NCBI RefSeq assembly: GCF_030811595.1
Contig: NZ_JAUSRB010000001.1
Location: 744,001 to 808,000 of the forward strand
Direction of reading: 5' to 3'
From: Streptosporangium brasiliense
GTDB taxonomy: Bacteria > Actinomycetota > Actinomycetes > Streptosporangiales > Streptosporangiaceae
Length of the DNA: 64,000 nt
Every line of letters begins with the position of its first letter. Within the stretch, counting starts at the first letter, position 1. The position numbers were made by a program, and so were the translations under genes. Positions 35,878-44,003 of the stretch are shown in pieces. The notes under the pieces were generated by a model. That model was not told the origin of the DNA. It saw only the letters and a list, made by a program, of their open reading frames with translations, and searched no databases.

Positions 35878-36117
35878 GGCCCGAGCCTAACGCCGCGACG
35901 CCCGGCGCGACATGCCCCACGCCCGCCCGCCCGCCTCCGGGGCCGGGCGGACCCGGTGCCAGGTGCGCCGGGTCACCTGTCGGCCGTGGCCGGAGCCGCG
36001 GGTGAGGGCGGCGGCGGGTGGGTCCCTCGCCGTCCGTCTCCGGAGCCGCCGGGCGGGGGCCGACAGCGGTTGTGTCCGGTTCCTCGCCGGCCGTGGCCGG
36101 GCGGTACGTTGCCGAAC

Positions 36118-36624
36118 ATGACCGACAATCGCATTCCTCCCCCTTTCGTCGGCGACGAGCGCGCCATGTTGAACAACTGGCTTGAGTGGCACCGCGGGAC
36201 CCTCGCCGCCAAGTGCGCCGGCCTGTCGGAGGACCAGCTCCGCGAGCGCTCCGTGCCGCCGTCGGCCATGTCCCTGCTCGGCCTGGTCCGCCACATGGCC
36301 CACGTGGAGCGGGCCTGGTTCCGGCACATCCTCAACGACGAGGACGTCCCCTCGCTGTACGGCAAGGACGTCAACCCCGACGCGGACTTCGACGGCGCGG
36401 ACACCGCCTCGGCCGAGGAGGCGTTCGCCGTCTGGCGGGCCGAGGTCGAGCACGCCCGCGAGGTGTCGGCCGAGGTGCCGCTGGACGCCGTGGGCAGGCG
36501 GAAGCGCCGCGGGCAGGACTGCTCCCATCGGTGGATCCTCGTCCACATGATCGAGGAGTACGCCCGCCACAACGGCCACGCCGACCTGCTGCGAGAGCGC
36601 ATCGACGGCGTGACCGGGGAGTAG
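36118..36624 (+). CDS. DinB/DUF664 family protein
   Basis: A 168-residue DinB-like four-helix protein of the DUF664 branch. Possible metal-binding histidines lie in LVRHMAHVERAWF and EEYARHNGHADLLRE. Actinobacterial members include mycothiol-dependent enzymes, so a thiol-transferase role is possible; no substrate can be named. The ATG at 36118 was chosen because the protein begins there with the family's usual N-terminus; the upstream open frame is spurious. Confidence 0.8.
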   Translation: MTDNRIPPPFVGDERAMLNNWLEWHRGTLAAKCAGLSEDQLRERSVPPSAMSLLGLVRHMAHVERAWFRHILNDEDVPSLYGKDVNPDADFDGADTASAEEAFAVWRAEVEHAREVSAEVPLDAVGRRKRRGQDCSHRWILVHMIEEYARHNGHADLLRERIDGVTGE

Positions 36625-36710
36625 CCGGACACGGTCCCCGCGTCCCCGCCGCCCGTCTCCGGCGACGTGCCGGGAGCGGGGGCGGGACCGTCCTCTGGCA
36701 TGCTGTGCGG

Positions 36711-36989
36711 ATGCTGGCTCTCATCCGTTACTCGGTGCCGCCCGGCCAGACCGAGGAGTTCCTGGCCCGGGCGCACGACATCGTCGACACCCTGGCCGGA
36801 CAGCCCGGATACGTGCGCGGCCGGGTCGCCCGGTCGGTGGACGAACCGGAGCTGTGGGCGCTGGTCAGCGAGTGGGAGGGGGCCGGGTTCTACCGGCGCG
36901 CCCTGGGGGCCGCGCGGATGGCGATGTATCCGCTGATGACCCTGATGATCAACGAGCCGAGCGCCTTCGAAGACGTGAACCGTCTTTAA
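36711..36989 (+). CDS. Antibiotic biosynthesis monooxygenase (ABM) domain protein
   Basis: A 92-residue ferredoxin-like ABM-fold protein (RYSVPPGQTEEFLARAHDIVDTLAGQPGY ... WALVSEWE). Members include small monooxygenases, heme degraders and proteins of unknown role. It stands alone about 90 bp after the DinB gene and 120 bp before glyS. Its function is unknown. Confidence 0.75.
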   Translation: MLALIRYSVPPGQTEEFLARAHDIVDTLAGQPGYVRGRVARSVDEPELWALVSEWEGAGFYRRALGAARMAMYPLMTLMINEPSAFEDVNRL

Positions 36990-37110
36990 CCAGCCTTTCC
37001 ATCGCAAGGCAGGCGTCATGCTCCATGCGCGCGTCCCGCTCGTCCGACTCCCCTAAGCTGGGAACTCAATCATTCCTCGCCGACCTCCAGCCGGATGGAG
37101 ACTTTCCCTT

Positions 37111-38496
37111 ATGGCACGCCGTACGGACATCATGGACACCATCGTCAGCCTCGCCAAGCGACGTGGCCTTGTCTACCCCTCCAGCGAGATCTACGGCGGC
37201 CTGCGCGCCTCCTGGGACTACGGGCCGCTGGGCGTGGAGCTCAAGAGCAACGTGAAGCGGCAGTGGTGGAAGAGCGTGGTGCAGGGCCGTGACGACGTCG
37301 TCGGCCTCGACTCCTCGGTGATCCTGGCCCGTGAGGTCTGGCAGGCCAGTGGCCATGTGGAGACCTTCACCGACCCGCTGACCGAGTGCCAGGCGTGCCA
37401 CAAACGCTACCGGGCCGACCACCTCGAAGAGGCCTACGAGGAGAAGCACGGCAAGGCCCCGGAGCACGGCCTGGCCGACATCACCTGCCCCAACTGCGGC
37501 AACAAGGGCGCCTTCACCGCGCCCAAGCAGTTCAGCGGCCTGCTGAAGACCTACCTCGGCGCGGTCGAGGACGAGTCCGGCCTGGCCTACCTGCGGCCGG
37601 AGACCGCGCAGGGCATCTTCATCAACTACCTCAACGTGCAGCAGTCCGCCCGCAAGAAGATCCCGTTCGGCATCGGCCAGATCGGCAAGTCGTTCCGCAA
37701 CGAGATCACCCCGGGCAACTTCATCTTCCGCACCCGCGAGTTCGAGCAGATGGAGATGGAGTTCTTCGTCAAGCCGGGCACCGACGAGGAGTGGCACCAA
37801 TACTGGATCGACGAGCGCTTCGGCTGGTACACCGATCTGGGCATCAACCCGGACAACCTCCGCATCTACGAGCACCCGCAGGAGAAGCTGTCCCACTACT
37901 CCAAGCGGACCGTCGACATCGAATACCGCTTCAACTTCACCGGCAGCGAGTGGGGCGAGCTTGAGGGCATCGCCAACCGGACCGACTTCGACCTGACCGC
38001 GCACGGCAAGGCCTCCGGCACCGACCTCAGCTTCTTCGAGCAGGACACCGGCGAGCGCTACGTCCCGTACGTGATCGAGCCGGCGGCCGGTGTCGACCGC
38101 GCCACGCTCACCTTCCTGATCGACGCCTACACCGAGGACGAGGCGCCCAACGCCAAGGGCGTCATGGAGAAGCGCACGGTCATGCGCCTCGACCACCGGC
38201 TCGCGCCGGTCAAGGTCGCGGTGCTCCCGCTGTCGCGCAACGCCGACCTGTCGCCGAAGGCCAAGGACCTGGCCGCCCAGCTCCGCCGCCGGTGGAACGT
38301 CGAGTTCGACGACGCGGGCGCGATCGGCCGCCGCTACCGCCGCCAGGACGAGATCGGAACGCCGTTCTGCATCACCGTCGACTTCGACACCCTCGACGAC
38401 CATGCGGTGACCATCCGCGAGCGCGACTCGATGGCCCAGGAGCGCGTGGCCCTCGACAAGGTCGAGTCCTACCTCCGCCAGCACCTCAACGACTGA
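37111..38496 (+). CDS. glyS: Glycyl-tRNA synthetase
   Basis: A 461-residue class II synthetase of the homodimeric (archaeal/eukaryal and actinobacterial) type. Class II motifs can be seen: motif 2 [25 protein letters not shown] and a C-terminal anticodon-binding domain ([10 protein letters not shown]). The insertion contains two CxxC pairs (CQACHK, CPNCGN) likely to bind zinc. A GGAGA lies about 11 bases before the ATG. A strong terminator follows. Confidence 0.96.
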   Translation: MARRTDIMDTIVSLAKRRGLVYPSSEIYGGLRASWDYGPLGVELKSNVKRQWWKSVVQGRDDVVGLDSSVILAREVWQASGHVETFTDPLTECQACHKRYRADHLEEAYEEKHGKAPEHGLADITCPNCGNKGAFTAPKQFSGLLKTYLGAVEDESGLAYLRPETAQGIFINYLNVQQSARKKIPFGIGQIGKSFRNEITPGNFIFRTREFEQMEMEFFVKPGTDEEWHQYWIDERFGWYTDLGINPDNLRIYEHPQEKLSHYSKRTVDIEYRFNFTGSEWGELEGIANRTDFDLTAHGKASGTDLSFFEQDTGERYVPYVIEPAAGVDRATLTFLIDAYTEDEAPNAKGVMEKRTVMRLDHRLAPVKVAVLPLSRNADLSPKAKDLAAQLRRRWNVEFDDAGAIGRRYRRQDEIGTPFCITVDFDTLDDHAVTIRERDSMAQERVALDKVESYLRQHLND

Positions 38497-38517
38497 GGAC
38501 CGCTCCTTCCGACCGGT

Positions 38518-38552
38518 GACGGCCGGCGGCCCCGACGGGGCCGCCGGCCGTC
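38518..38552 (+). terminator. Strong hairpin terminator after glyS
   Basis: A perfect 16-bp inverted repeat (GACGGCCGGCGGCCCC and complement) with a 3-base GAC loop, followed by GCTTTT, 22 bases past the glyS stop. Confidence 0.9.
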
Positions 38553-38624
38553 GCTTTTCCCGGGCGGGCCCGGCCCCGTACCCCAGGGCCTGAACCGGCG
38601 GTGAACGTGTTTGAATGTTGAGAC

Positions 38625-38656
38625 AATTGGTTTACACCAATTGGTTTATACCAATT
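38625..38656. promoter_or_regulatory. Tandem DasR/HutC-type operators upstream of ppdK
   Basis: Two overlapping 18-bp palindromes, AATTGGTTTACACCAATT (38625-38642) and AATTGGTTTATACCAATT (38639-38656), share AATT and repeat every 14 bp. Each fits the GntR/HutC word TGGTnTAnACCA bound by DasR. They lie in a 280-bp AT-rich promoter region; a possible -35 TTGACT is at 38684. Confidence 0.7.
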
Positions 38657-38838
38657 CTCCGGGCGGCCGATATCGATGTTGATTTGACTCCGATTTGAAT
38701 TGGATTAGACCGCTTGATGGGGTCTGACGTGCGTGAATACACCTCAACACCTTGGGTGACGTTTCATCATCTTATTCGTCGGTAGAGTCCGAAGTGAGGC
38801 GGAACCACACGTCATTTGAAGTCGCAGAAGGAGCAACC

Positions 38839-41484
38839 GTGCCCAAGTACGTTTACGACTTCACCGAGGGCAACAAAGATCTCAAGGATCTGCTCGGCGG
38901 TAAGGGTGCCAACCTGGCTGAGATGACCAATCTCGGGCTGCCGGTGCCCCCCGGCTTCACCATCACCACCGACGCGTGCCGCCGGTTCCTGGCGGACGGC
39001 GAGCTCCCCGCGGGCCTGGAGGAGGAGGTCTCCCGGCACCTGGCCGCGCTGGAGGAGCGGATGGGCCGCCGCCTGGGCCAGGCCGACGACCCCCTGCTGG
39101 TGAGCGTACGCTCCGGGGCGAAGTTCTCCATGCCCGGCATGATGGAGACCGTCCTCAACATCGGGCTCAACGACCAGTCCGTGCACGGCCTGGCCAAGCA
39201 GTCCGGCGGCAACGAGCGCTTCGCCTGGGACTCCTACCGGCGTCTCATCCAGATGTTCGGCAAGACCGTCCAGAACATCGACGCCGCGCTGTTCGACGAC
39301 GCCCTTGAGGAGATCAAGGACGGCCGCGACGACCTGGACCTGGAGGCGGCCGACTTCCAGCGGCTCGTCGAGACCTACAAGGACATCATCCGCACCCAGA
39401 CCGGACGGGACTTCCCCGCCGACCCGCACCAGCAGATGCGCATGGCCGTCAAGGCGGTCTTCGACTCCTGGAACGCCCCGCGCGCCGTCCTCTACCGCCG
39501 CCAGGAGCGCATCCCGGCCGATCTCGGCACGGCGGTCAACGTCTGCTCGATGGTCTTCGGCAACTGCGGCATGGACTCCGGCACCGGAGTGGCCTTCACC
39601 CGCGACCCCGGCAGCGGGCACCAGGGCGTCTACGGCGACTACCTGCAGAACGCCCAGGGGGAGGACGTGGTGGCCGGCATCCGCAACACCATGTCGCTGC
39701 AGGAGCTGGAGGGCATCGACAAGTCCGTCTACGACGAGCTCATGCAGATCATGGAGAAGCTGGAGAACCACTACCGCGACCTGTGCGACATCGAGTTCAC
39801 GGTCGAGCGCGGCAAGCTCTGGATGCTCCAGACCCGGGTGGGCAAGCGGACCGCCGGTGCCGCCTTCCGCATCGCCGTACAGCTCGCCGACCAGGGGCTG
39901 ATCGACCTCGACGAGGCCGTGACCCGGGTCACCGGGGCCCAGCTCGCCCAGCTGATGTTCCCGCGCTTCGCCAAGGACGCGGAGACCACGAAGATCACAA
40001 CGGGCATGAACGCCTCCCCGGGCGCGGCCGTCGGCAAGGCGGTCTTCTCCTCCGAGCGGGCCGTCGAGCTCGCCGCCCAGGGCGAGGCCGTCATCCTCGT
40101 CCGCCACGAGACCAACCCCGACGACCTGTCCGGGATGATCGCCGCCCAGGGCGTCCTGACGAGCCGCGGCGGCAAGACCTCGCACGCGGCCGTGGTCGCC
40201 CGCGGCATGGGCAAGACCTGCGTCTGCGGCGCGGAGGAGCTGGAGGTCTCCACCAAGGAGCGCAGGTTCACCGCCCCCGGCGGCGTCGTGGTCTCCGAGG
40301 GGGACGTGATCTCCATCGACGGCTCCAGCGGCGCCGTCTACCTCGGCGAGGTGCCCGTGGTCGCCTCCTCGGTCGTGGAGTACTTCGAGGGCACCGGCGA
40401 CACCGGCGACGAGCTCGTCCAGGCCGTGCACCGCATCATGAGCCACGCCGACGGTGCCCGGCGGCTGGAGGTGCGGGCCAACGCCGACAACGCCGAGGAC
40501 GCCGCCCGCGCCCGCCGGTTCGGCGCCCAGGGGATCGGACTGTGCCGTACCGAGCACATGTTCCTCGGCGACCGCCGCCAGCTCGTCGAGGACCTGGTCC
40601 TGGCCACCTCCGGCGAGGAGCGGGAGCGGGCGCTGGCCGCGCTGGAGCCGCTGCAGAAGGCGGACTTCACCGAGATCTTCCAGGCGATGGAGGGCCTGCC
40701 CGTCACGATCCGCCTGATCGACCCGCCGCTGCACGAGTTCCTGCCCGACTACACCGAACTGGCGGTCAAGGTCGCCCTCGCCGGCGAGGGGGCCGACGAC
40801 AAGGACCGCCGCCTGCTCGCCGCGGTCAAGCGCCTGCACGAGCAGAACCCGATGCTCGGCCTGCGCGGCGTACGGCTCGGCCTGGTCATCCCCGGCCTGT
40901 TCGCGATGCAGGTCCGGGCGATCGCCGAGGCGGCCAAGGCCGTCCCGGGAGCCCGCGCGGAGATCATGATCCCGCTCGTCGCCGCCGTCCAGGAGCTGGA
41001 GACCGTCAAGGACGAGGCGCGGGCGATCCTCGCCGAGGTCGGCGTCGAGGCGCTGGTCGGCACGATGATCGAGGTGCCCCGCGCGGCGCTGACCGCCGGG
41101 CAGATCGCCGAGGCCGCGGAGTTCTTCTCCTTCGGCACCAACGACCTGACCCAGATGACCTGGGGCTTCTCCCGGGACGACGTCGAGGCCGCGTTCTTCT
41201 CCAAGTATCTGGAGCTGGGCGTCTTCGGCGTCTCCCCGTTCGAGTCCCTGGACCGCGACGGCGTCGGCCGGCTCGTGCGGATCGCCGCAGAGGAGGGCCG
41301 GGCCACCCGTCCCGACCTCAAGCTGGGCATCTGCGGTGAGCACGGGGGCGACCCAGAGTCGGTCCACTTCTGCCACGAGGTGGGCCTGGACTACGTCTCC
41401 TGCTCGCCGTTCCGCATCCCGGTCGCCCGGCTGGAGGCCGGACGCGCGGCCCTGGCCGCCCCCACGGACTCCGGCACCCGCTAG
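38839..41484 (+). CDS. ppdK: Pyruvate, phosphate dikinase
   Basis: An 881-residue PPDK: N-terminal ATP-grasp region, the central phosphohistidine domain with catalytic His449 in GGKTSHAAVVARG, and the C-terminal PEP/pyruvate barrel (FSFGTNDLTQMTWGFSRDD, LGICGEHGGDP). It interconverts ATP, phosphate and pyruvate with AMP, PPi and PEP. The GTG at 38839 with AGAAGGAG upstream gives the family N-terminus PKYVYDFTEGN; an open frame reaching 38752 is not used. The tandem TGGTTTAnACCA operators upstream suggest control by a GntR/HutC regulator, linking PEP supply to sugar or N-acetylglucosamine status. Confidence 0.95.
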   Translation: MPKYVYDFTEGNKDLKDLLGGKGANLAEMTNLGLPVPPGFTITTDACRRFLADGELPAGLEEEVSRHLAALEERMGRRLGQADDPLLVSVRSGAKFSMPGMMETVLNIGLNDQSVHGLAKQSGGNERFAWDSYRRLIQMFGKTVQNIDAALFDDALEEIKDGRDDLDLEAADFQRLVETYKDIIRTQTGRDFPADPHQQMRMAVKAVFDSWNAPRAVLYRRQERIPADLGTAVNVCSMVFGNCGMDSGTGVAFTRDPGSGHQGVYGDYLQNAQGEDVVAGIRNTMSLQELEGIDKSVYDELMQIMEKLENHYRDLCDIEFTVERGKLWMLQTRVGKRTAGAAFRIAVQLADQGLIDLDEAVTRVTGAQLAQLMFPRFAKDAETTKITTGMNASPGAAVGKAVFSSERAVELAAQGEAVILVRHETNPDDLSGMIAAQGVLTSRGGKTSHAAVVARGMGKTCVCGAEELEVSTKERRFTAPGGVVVSEGDVISIDGSSGAVYLGEVPVVASSVVEYFEGTGDTGDELVQAVHRIMSHADGARRLEVRANADNAEDAARARRFGAQGIGLCRTEHMFLGDRRQLVEDLVLATSGEERERALAALEPLQKADFTEIFQAMEGLPVTIRLIDPPLHEFLPDYTELAVKVALAGEGADDKDRRLLAAVKRLHEQNPMLGLRGVRLGLVIPGLFAMQVRAIAEAAKAVPGARAEIMIPLVAAVQELETVKDEARAILAEVGVEALVGTMIEVPRAALTAGQIAEAAEFFSFGTNDLTQMTWGFSRDDVEAAFFSKYLELGVFGVSPFESLDRDGVGRLVRIAAEEGRATRPDLKLGICGEHGGDPESVHFCHEVGLDYVSCSPFRIPVARLEAGRAALAAPTDSGTR

Positions 41485-41508
41485 GAGCGCCCGCCCGGTC
41501 ATCGGGCG

Positions 41509-41552
41509 CCCCGCGCTCCGGTGCCGCCGGGCGGGGCGCCCGGAGCGCGGGG
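41509..41552 (+). terminator. Hairpin terminator after ppdK
   Basis: CCCCGCGCTCCG (41509-41520) pairs perfectly with 41541-41552, with a second GC-rich stem in the loop; 24 bases past the ppdK stop. The remaining gap to dgt (to 41765) shows no gene. Confidence 0.7.
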
Positions 41553-41765
41553 CGGCGGCCGGGACCGTTCAGGGCGGCGGGGTGGGCCGGTGTCCACCCC
41601 GCCGGCCCGCGCGGCCGGTTCCGCAGGGGGCCGGACGCCGATGAAGGCCGTCCGCGGTCCGGCGGGCCCGCCTGGCACGGTCCGATGCCCGCAGGTCAGG
41701 GTCATCAGGTGTTTTCTTGCCGTTCGGCATGGACCGCTCCTTTCCTGGATAAAATCACTGCACTT

Positions 41766-42998
41766 ATGCACGGTTACGACGAGCACGACCAGGCAAGATG
41801 GGTGCCGGAACCTCCCGGCAACCCGGAGAGAGGCCCGTTCGAGCGAGACCGGGCGCGGGTGCTGCACAGCGCGGGGCTGCGGCGGCTGGCCGCCAAGACC
41901 CAGGTGGTCGGGCCTGGGGAGACCCTCGGCAGCGGGCAGCACATCCCGCGCACCCGGCTGACCCACTCGCTGGAGTGCGCGCAGATCGGCCGGGAGATGG
42001 GCCAGTCGCTCGGCCGCGACCCCGACCTGATGGAGACCGCCTGCCTGGCCCACGACCTCGGGCACCCGCCGTTCGGGCACAACGGGGAGACCGCGCTCAA
42101 CGAGCTGGCCGCCGGATGCGGCGGGTTCGAGGGCAACGCCCAGAGCCTGCGCCTGCTGACCCGGCTGGAGGCCAAGGTCGTCACCGAGGACGGCCGCAGC
42201 GCCGGGCTCAACCTCACCCGCGCCTCCCTGGACGCCGCCGTCAAATATCCCTGGACCCGCGAGACGAGCCCGAAATACTGCGCCTACGGCGACGACCTGG
42301 CCGTCTTCGAGTGGATCAGGGAGGGCGCGCCCGAAGGGCGGGTCAGCTTCGAGGCCCAGATCATGGACTGGGCCGACGACGTCGCCTACTCGGTGCACGA
42401 CCTGGAGGACGCCCTCCACTCGGGCGCCGTCGCGCCGGAGGCGCTGCGCGAGGCCGGCGAGCGCCGCGAGGTCTGCGCGACCACCCGCGACTGGTACGCC
42501 CCGGACGCCGACACCGGTGAGCTGGAGGACATCTTCAGCCGGCTGGTCGCCCAGCCGCTCTGGCCCCGCCACTTCGACGGCTCACTCGCCGCCCTCGCCG
42601 CGATCAAGGGCCTCACCAGCTCGCTCATCGGCCGCCTGTGCCGCTCGGCGCAGATCGCCACCCGGGAGGCGTACGGCCCGGCCGCCGGCCGCCACGGCGC
42701 CGACCTGATCGTGCCCAGGGCCACCCGCCTGGAGTGCGCCCTGCTGAAGGGGCTCACCGCCCACTACGTGATGACCAGGGACGCGCACAACGCCAACCAG
42801 GCCAGGCAGCGCGAGCTCATCCACGACCTGGCCCACCTGATCATGCTGGGCGCGCCCGGCACGCTGGAGCCCGCGCTCCGGCCCTCCTTCACCAGGGCCG
42901 GCGGCGACGCCGGGCGGCTCCGCGTGGTCGTCGACCAGATCGCCTCGCTCACCGACACCTCCGCGGTCACCTGGCAGCGGCGCCTGTCCGGCCGCTAA
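41766..42998 (+). CDS. dgt: Deoxyguanosinetriphosphate triphosphohydrolase-like protein
   Basis: A 410-residue HD-domain dNTPase. The HD metal ligands can be read as His in RTRLTHSLE, His-Asp in CLAHDLGHPPFGH, and a downstream Asp in MDWADDVAYSVHD. It hydrolyses dGTP or other dNTPs to the nucleoside and triphosphate. I chose the ATG at 41766 (MHGYDEHD); it lacks a Shine-Dalgarno site and a TAAAAT at 41750-41755 lies ten bases upstream, so a near-leaderless start is possible. The stop overlaps the convergent gene by four bases. Confidence 0.9.
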   Translation: MHGYDEHDQARWVPEPPGNPERGPFERDRARVLHSAGLRRLAAKTQVVGPGETLGSGQHIPRTRLTHSLECAQIGREMGQSLGRDPDLMETACLAHDLGHPPFGHNGETALNELAAGCGGFEGNAQSLRLLTRLEAKVVTEDGRSAGLNLTRASLDAAVKYPWTRETSPKYCAYGDDLAVFEWIREGAPEGRVSFEAQIMDWADDVAYSVHDLEDALHSGAVAPEALREAGERREVCATTRDWYAPDADTGELEDIFSRLVAQPLWPRHFDGSLAALAAIKGLTSSLIGRLCRSAQIATREAYGPAAGRHGADLIVPRATRLECALLKGLTAHYVMTRDAHNANQARQRELIHDLAHLIMLGAPGTLEPALRPSFTRAGGDAGRLRVVVDQIASLTDTSAVTWQRRLSGR

Positions 42999-43876
42999 CC
43001 CCCGATGGTGATGTTCTCGTCGTCCGGCTGCGGGGGCTTCTCGGTGGCCTTGGGCTTGGCCGCCGGCTTGGACTTGCACAGGGTGGCGCACTTGGGCGCC
43101 GCCCCGGTCTGGGCCATCACGGCCTGCATCTCGTCCTTGGGTGAGAGCGTGCGGTTGCCGTTCAGCCAGGCGTCCAGGTAGTTCCACGGCTTGACCATGC
43201 CGCGCCGTACCCACCAGAGCGCGGGCTCGGTCTTCCAGGAGATGGCGAAGTAGAGGTTGCTGGCGGTGGAGCGGGCGTTGCCCGAGTTACCGACCTGGCC
43301 CAGGACCTGGCCCGCGCTGACCCGCGTCCCCGGCCGGATCCCCGGGGTGACCCTGTCGAGGTGCCCGCCGAGGTAGCGCACGCCGTCGTCCCCGATGACG
43401 GTGACGAACCGGCCCTCGCGGTCGGTCCCCCGGTCGGTGGAGGGCGTCCAGCGGTTCTTGATGTTGACCTCGTGGACCACGCCGTTCACCGGCGAGACGA
43501 ACGAGCACCCCTTGGCCGCCCAGATCGTGGTCTTGGGCAGGACCAGCAGCCTGCTCTCGTAGGTCACCCGGCAGCCCCTGACGGGGAAGACGTAGGTGTG
43601 GTCGGACACCTTGGGCGGCGGCACCTGCACCGGGTCGTCGGCCTTGGGCCGGTCGACCGTCACCCTCACCGGCACCTTGGGGGTGGGCGTCGCCGTGGGC
43701 GCCGGAATCGTCGCGGTCACCGCGCCCGGCGCCGCGGCGACCGCCTCGGCCACGGGAGCCGGAGGAAGGGTGCTGATGCCCGCCACGCCGCCCGGTGAGG
43801 CGCAGGCCCCGGTGACGAGCGCCGCGCTGGTTACCGCGGCCAACCGTGCTATATGCCCCGATCGCATGATCTCCAC
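42995..43876 (-). CDS. LytM/M23-fold protein lacking zinc ligands
   Basis: A 293-residue exported protein: an N-terminal signal with a lipobox-like TGAC, a Pro/Thr-rich linker and a C-terminal M23 (LytM) fold ending in a Lys/Pro-rich tail. The M23 beta core is clear (VSPVNGVVHEV, LGGHLDRVTPGIRPGTRVSAGQ). However, the HxxxD zinc motif is replaced (LVLPKTT region) and the final HxH reads NLY. It is therefore probably catalytically dead and may regulate peptidoglycan hydrolases, as EnvC-type LytM proteins do. It converges on dgt with a four-base overlap. Confidence 0.82.
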   Translation of the reverse strand: MEIMRSGHIARLAAVTSAALVTGACASPGGVAGISTLPPAPVAEAVAAAPGAVTATIPAPTATPTPKVPVRVTVDRPKADDPVQVPPPKVSDHTYVFPVRGCRVTYESRLLVLPKTTIWAAKGCSFVSPVNGVVHEVNIKNRWTPSTDRGTDREGRFVTVIGDDGVRYLGGHLDRVTPGIRPGTRVSAGQVLGQVGNSGNARSTASNLYFAISWKTEPALWWVRRGMVKPWNYLDAWLNGNRTLSPKDEMQAVMAQTGAAPKCATLCKSKPAAKPKATEKPPQPDDENITIGG

Positions 43877-43991
43877 CCGCGTAACTTATCGAGAATCAGC
43901 CTTTACCTTTGTAACCGACCTTCCGATTGGTCACGACCCGTTCGAGAAAGTCGTCCCCGTCGTCCGGCTCGGACCTGTCGGAGGGCCCCAC

Positions 43992-43997
43992 TAGACT
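43992..43997 (+). promoter_or_regulatory. -10 box of leaderless dnaG start
   Basis: CTAGACT here precedes the dnaG GTG by six bases (TAGACTcacggcGTG), the same layout as at recO. No ribosome binding site is present. Confidence 0.6.
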
Positions 43998-44003
43998 CAC
44001 GGC

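Noticed and set aside
38752-38838. Longer ppdK starting at 38752
   Set aside because: The conserved N-terminus begins at the GTG at 38839, which has a good ribosome binding site. The upstream segment is part of the promoter region.
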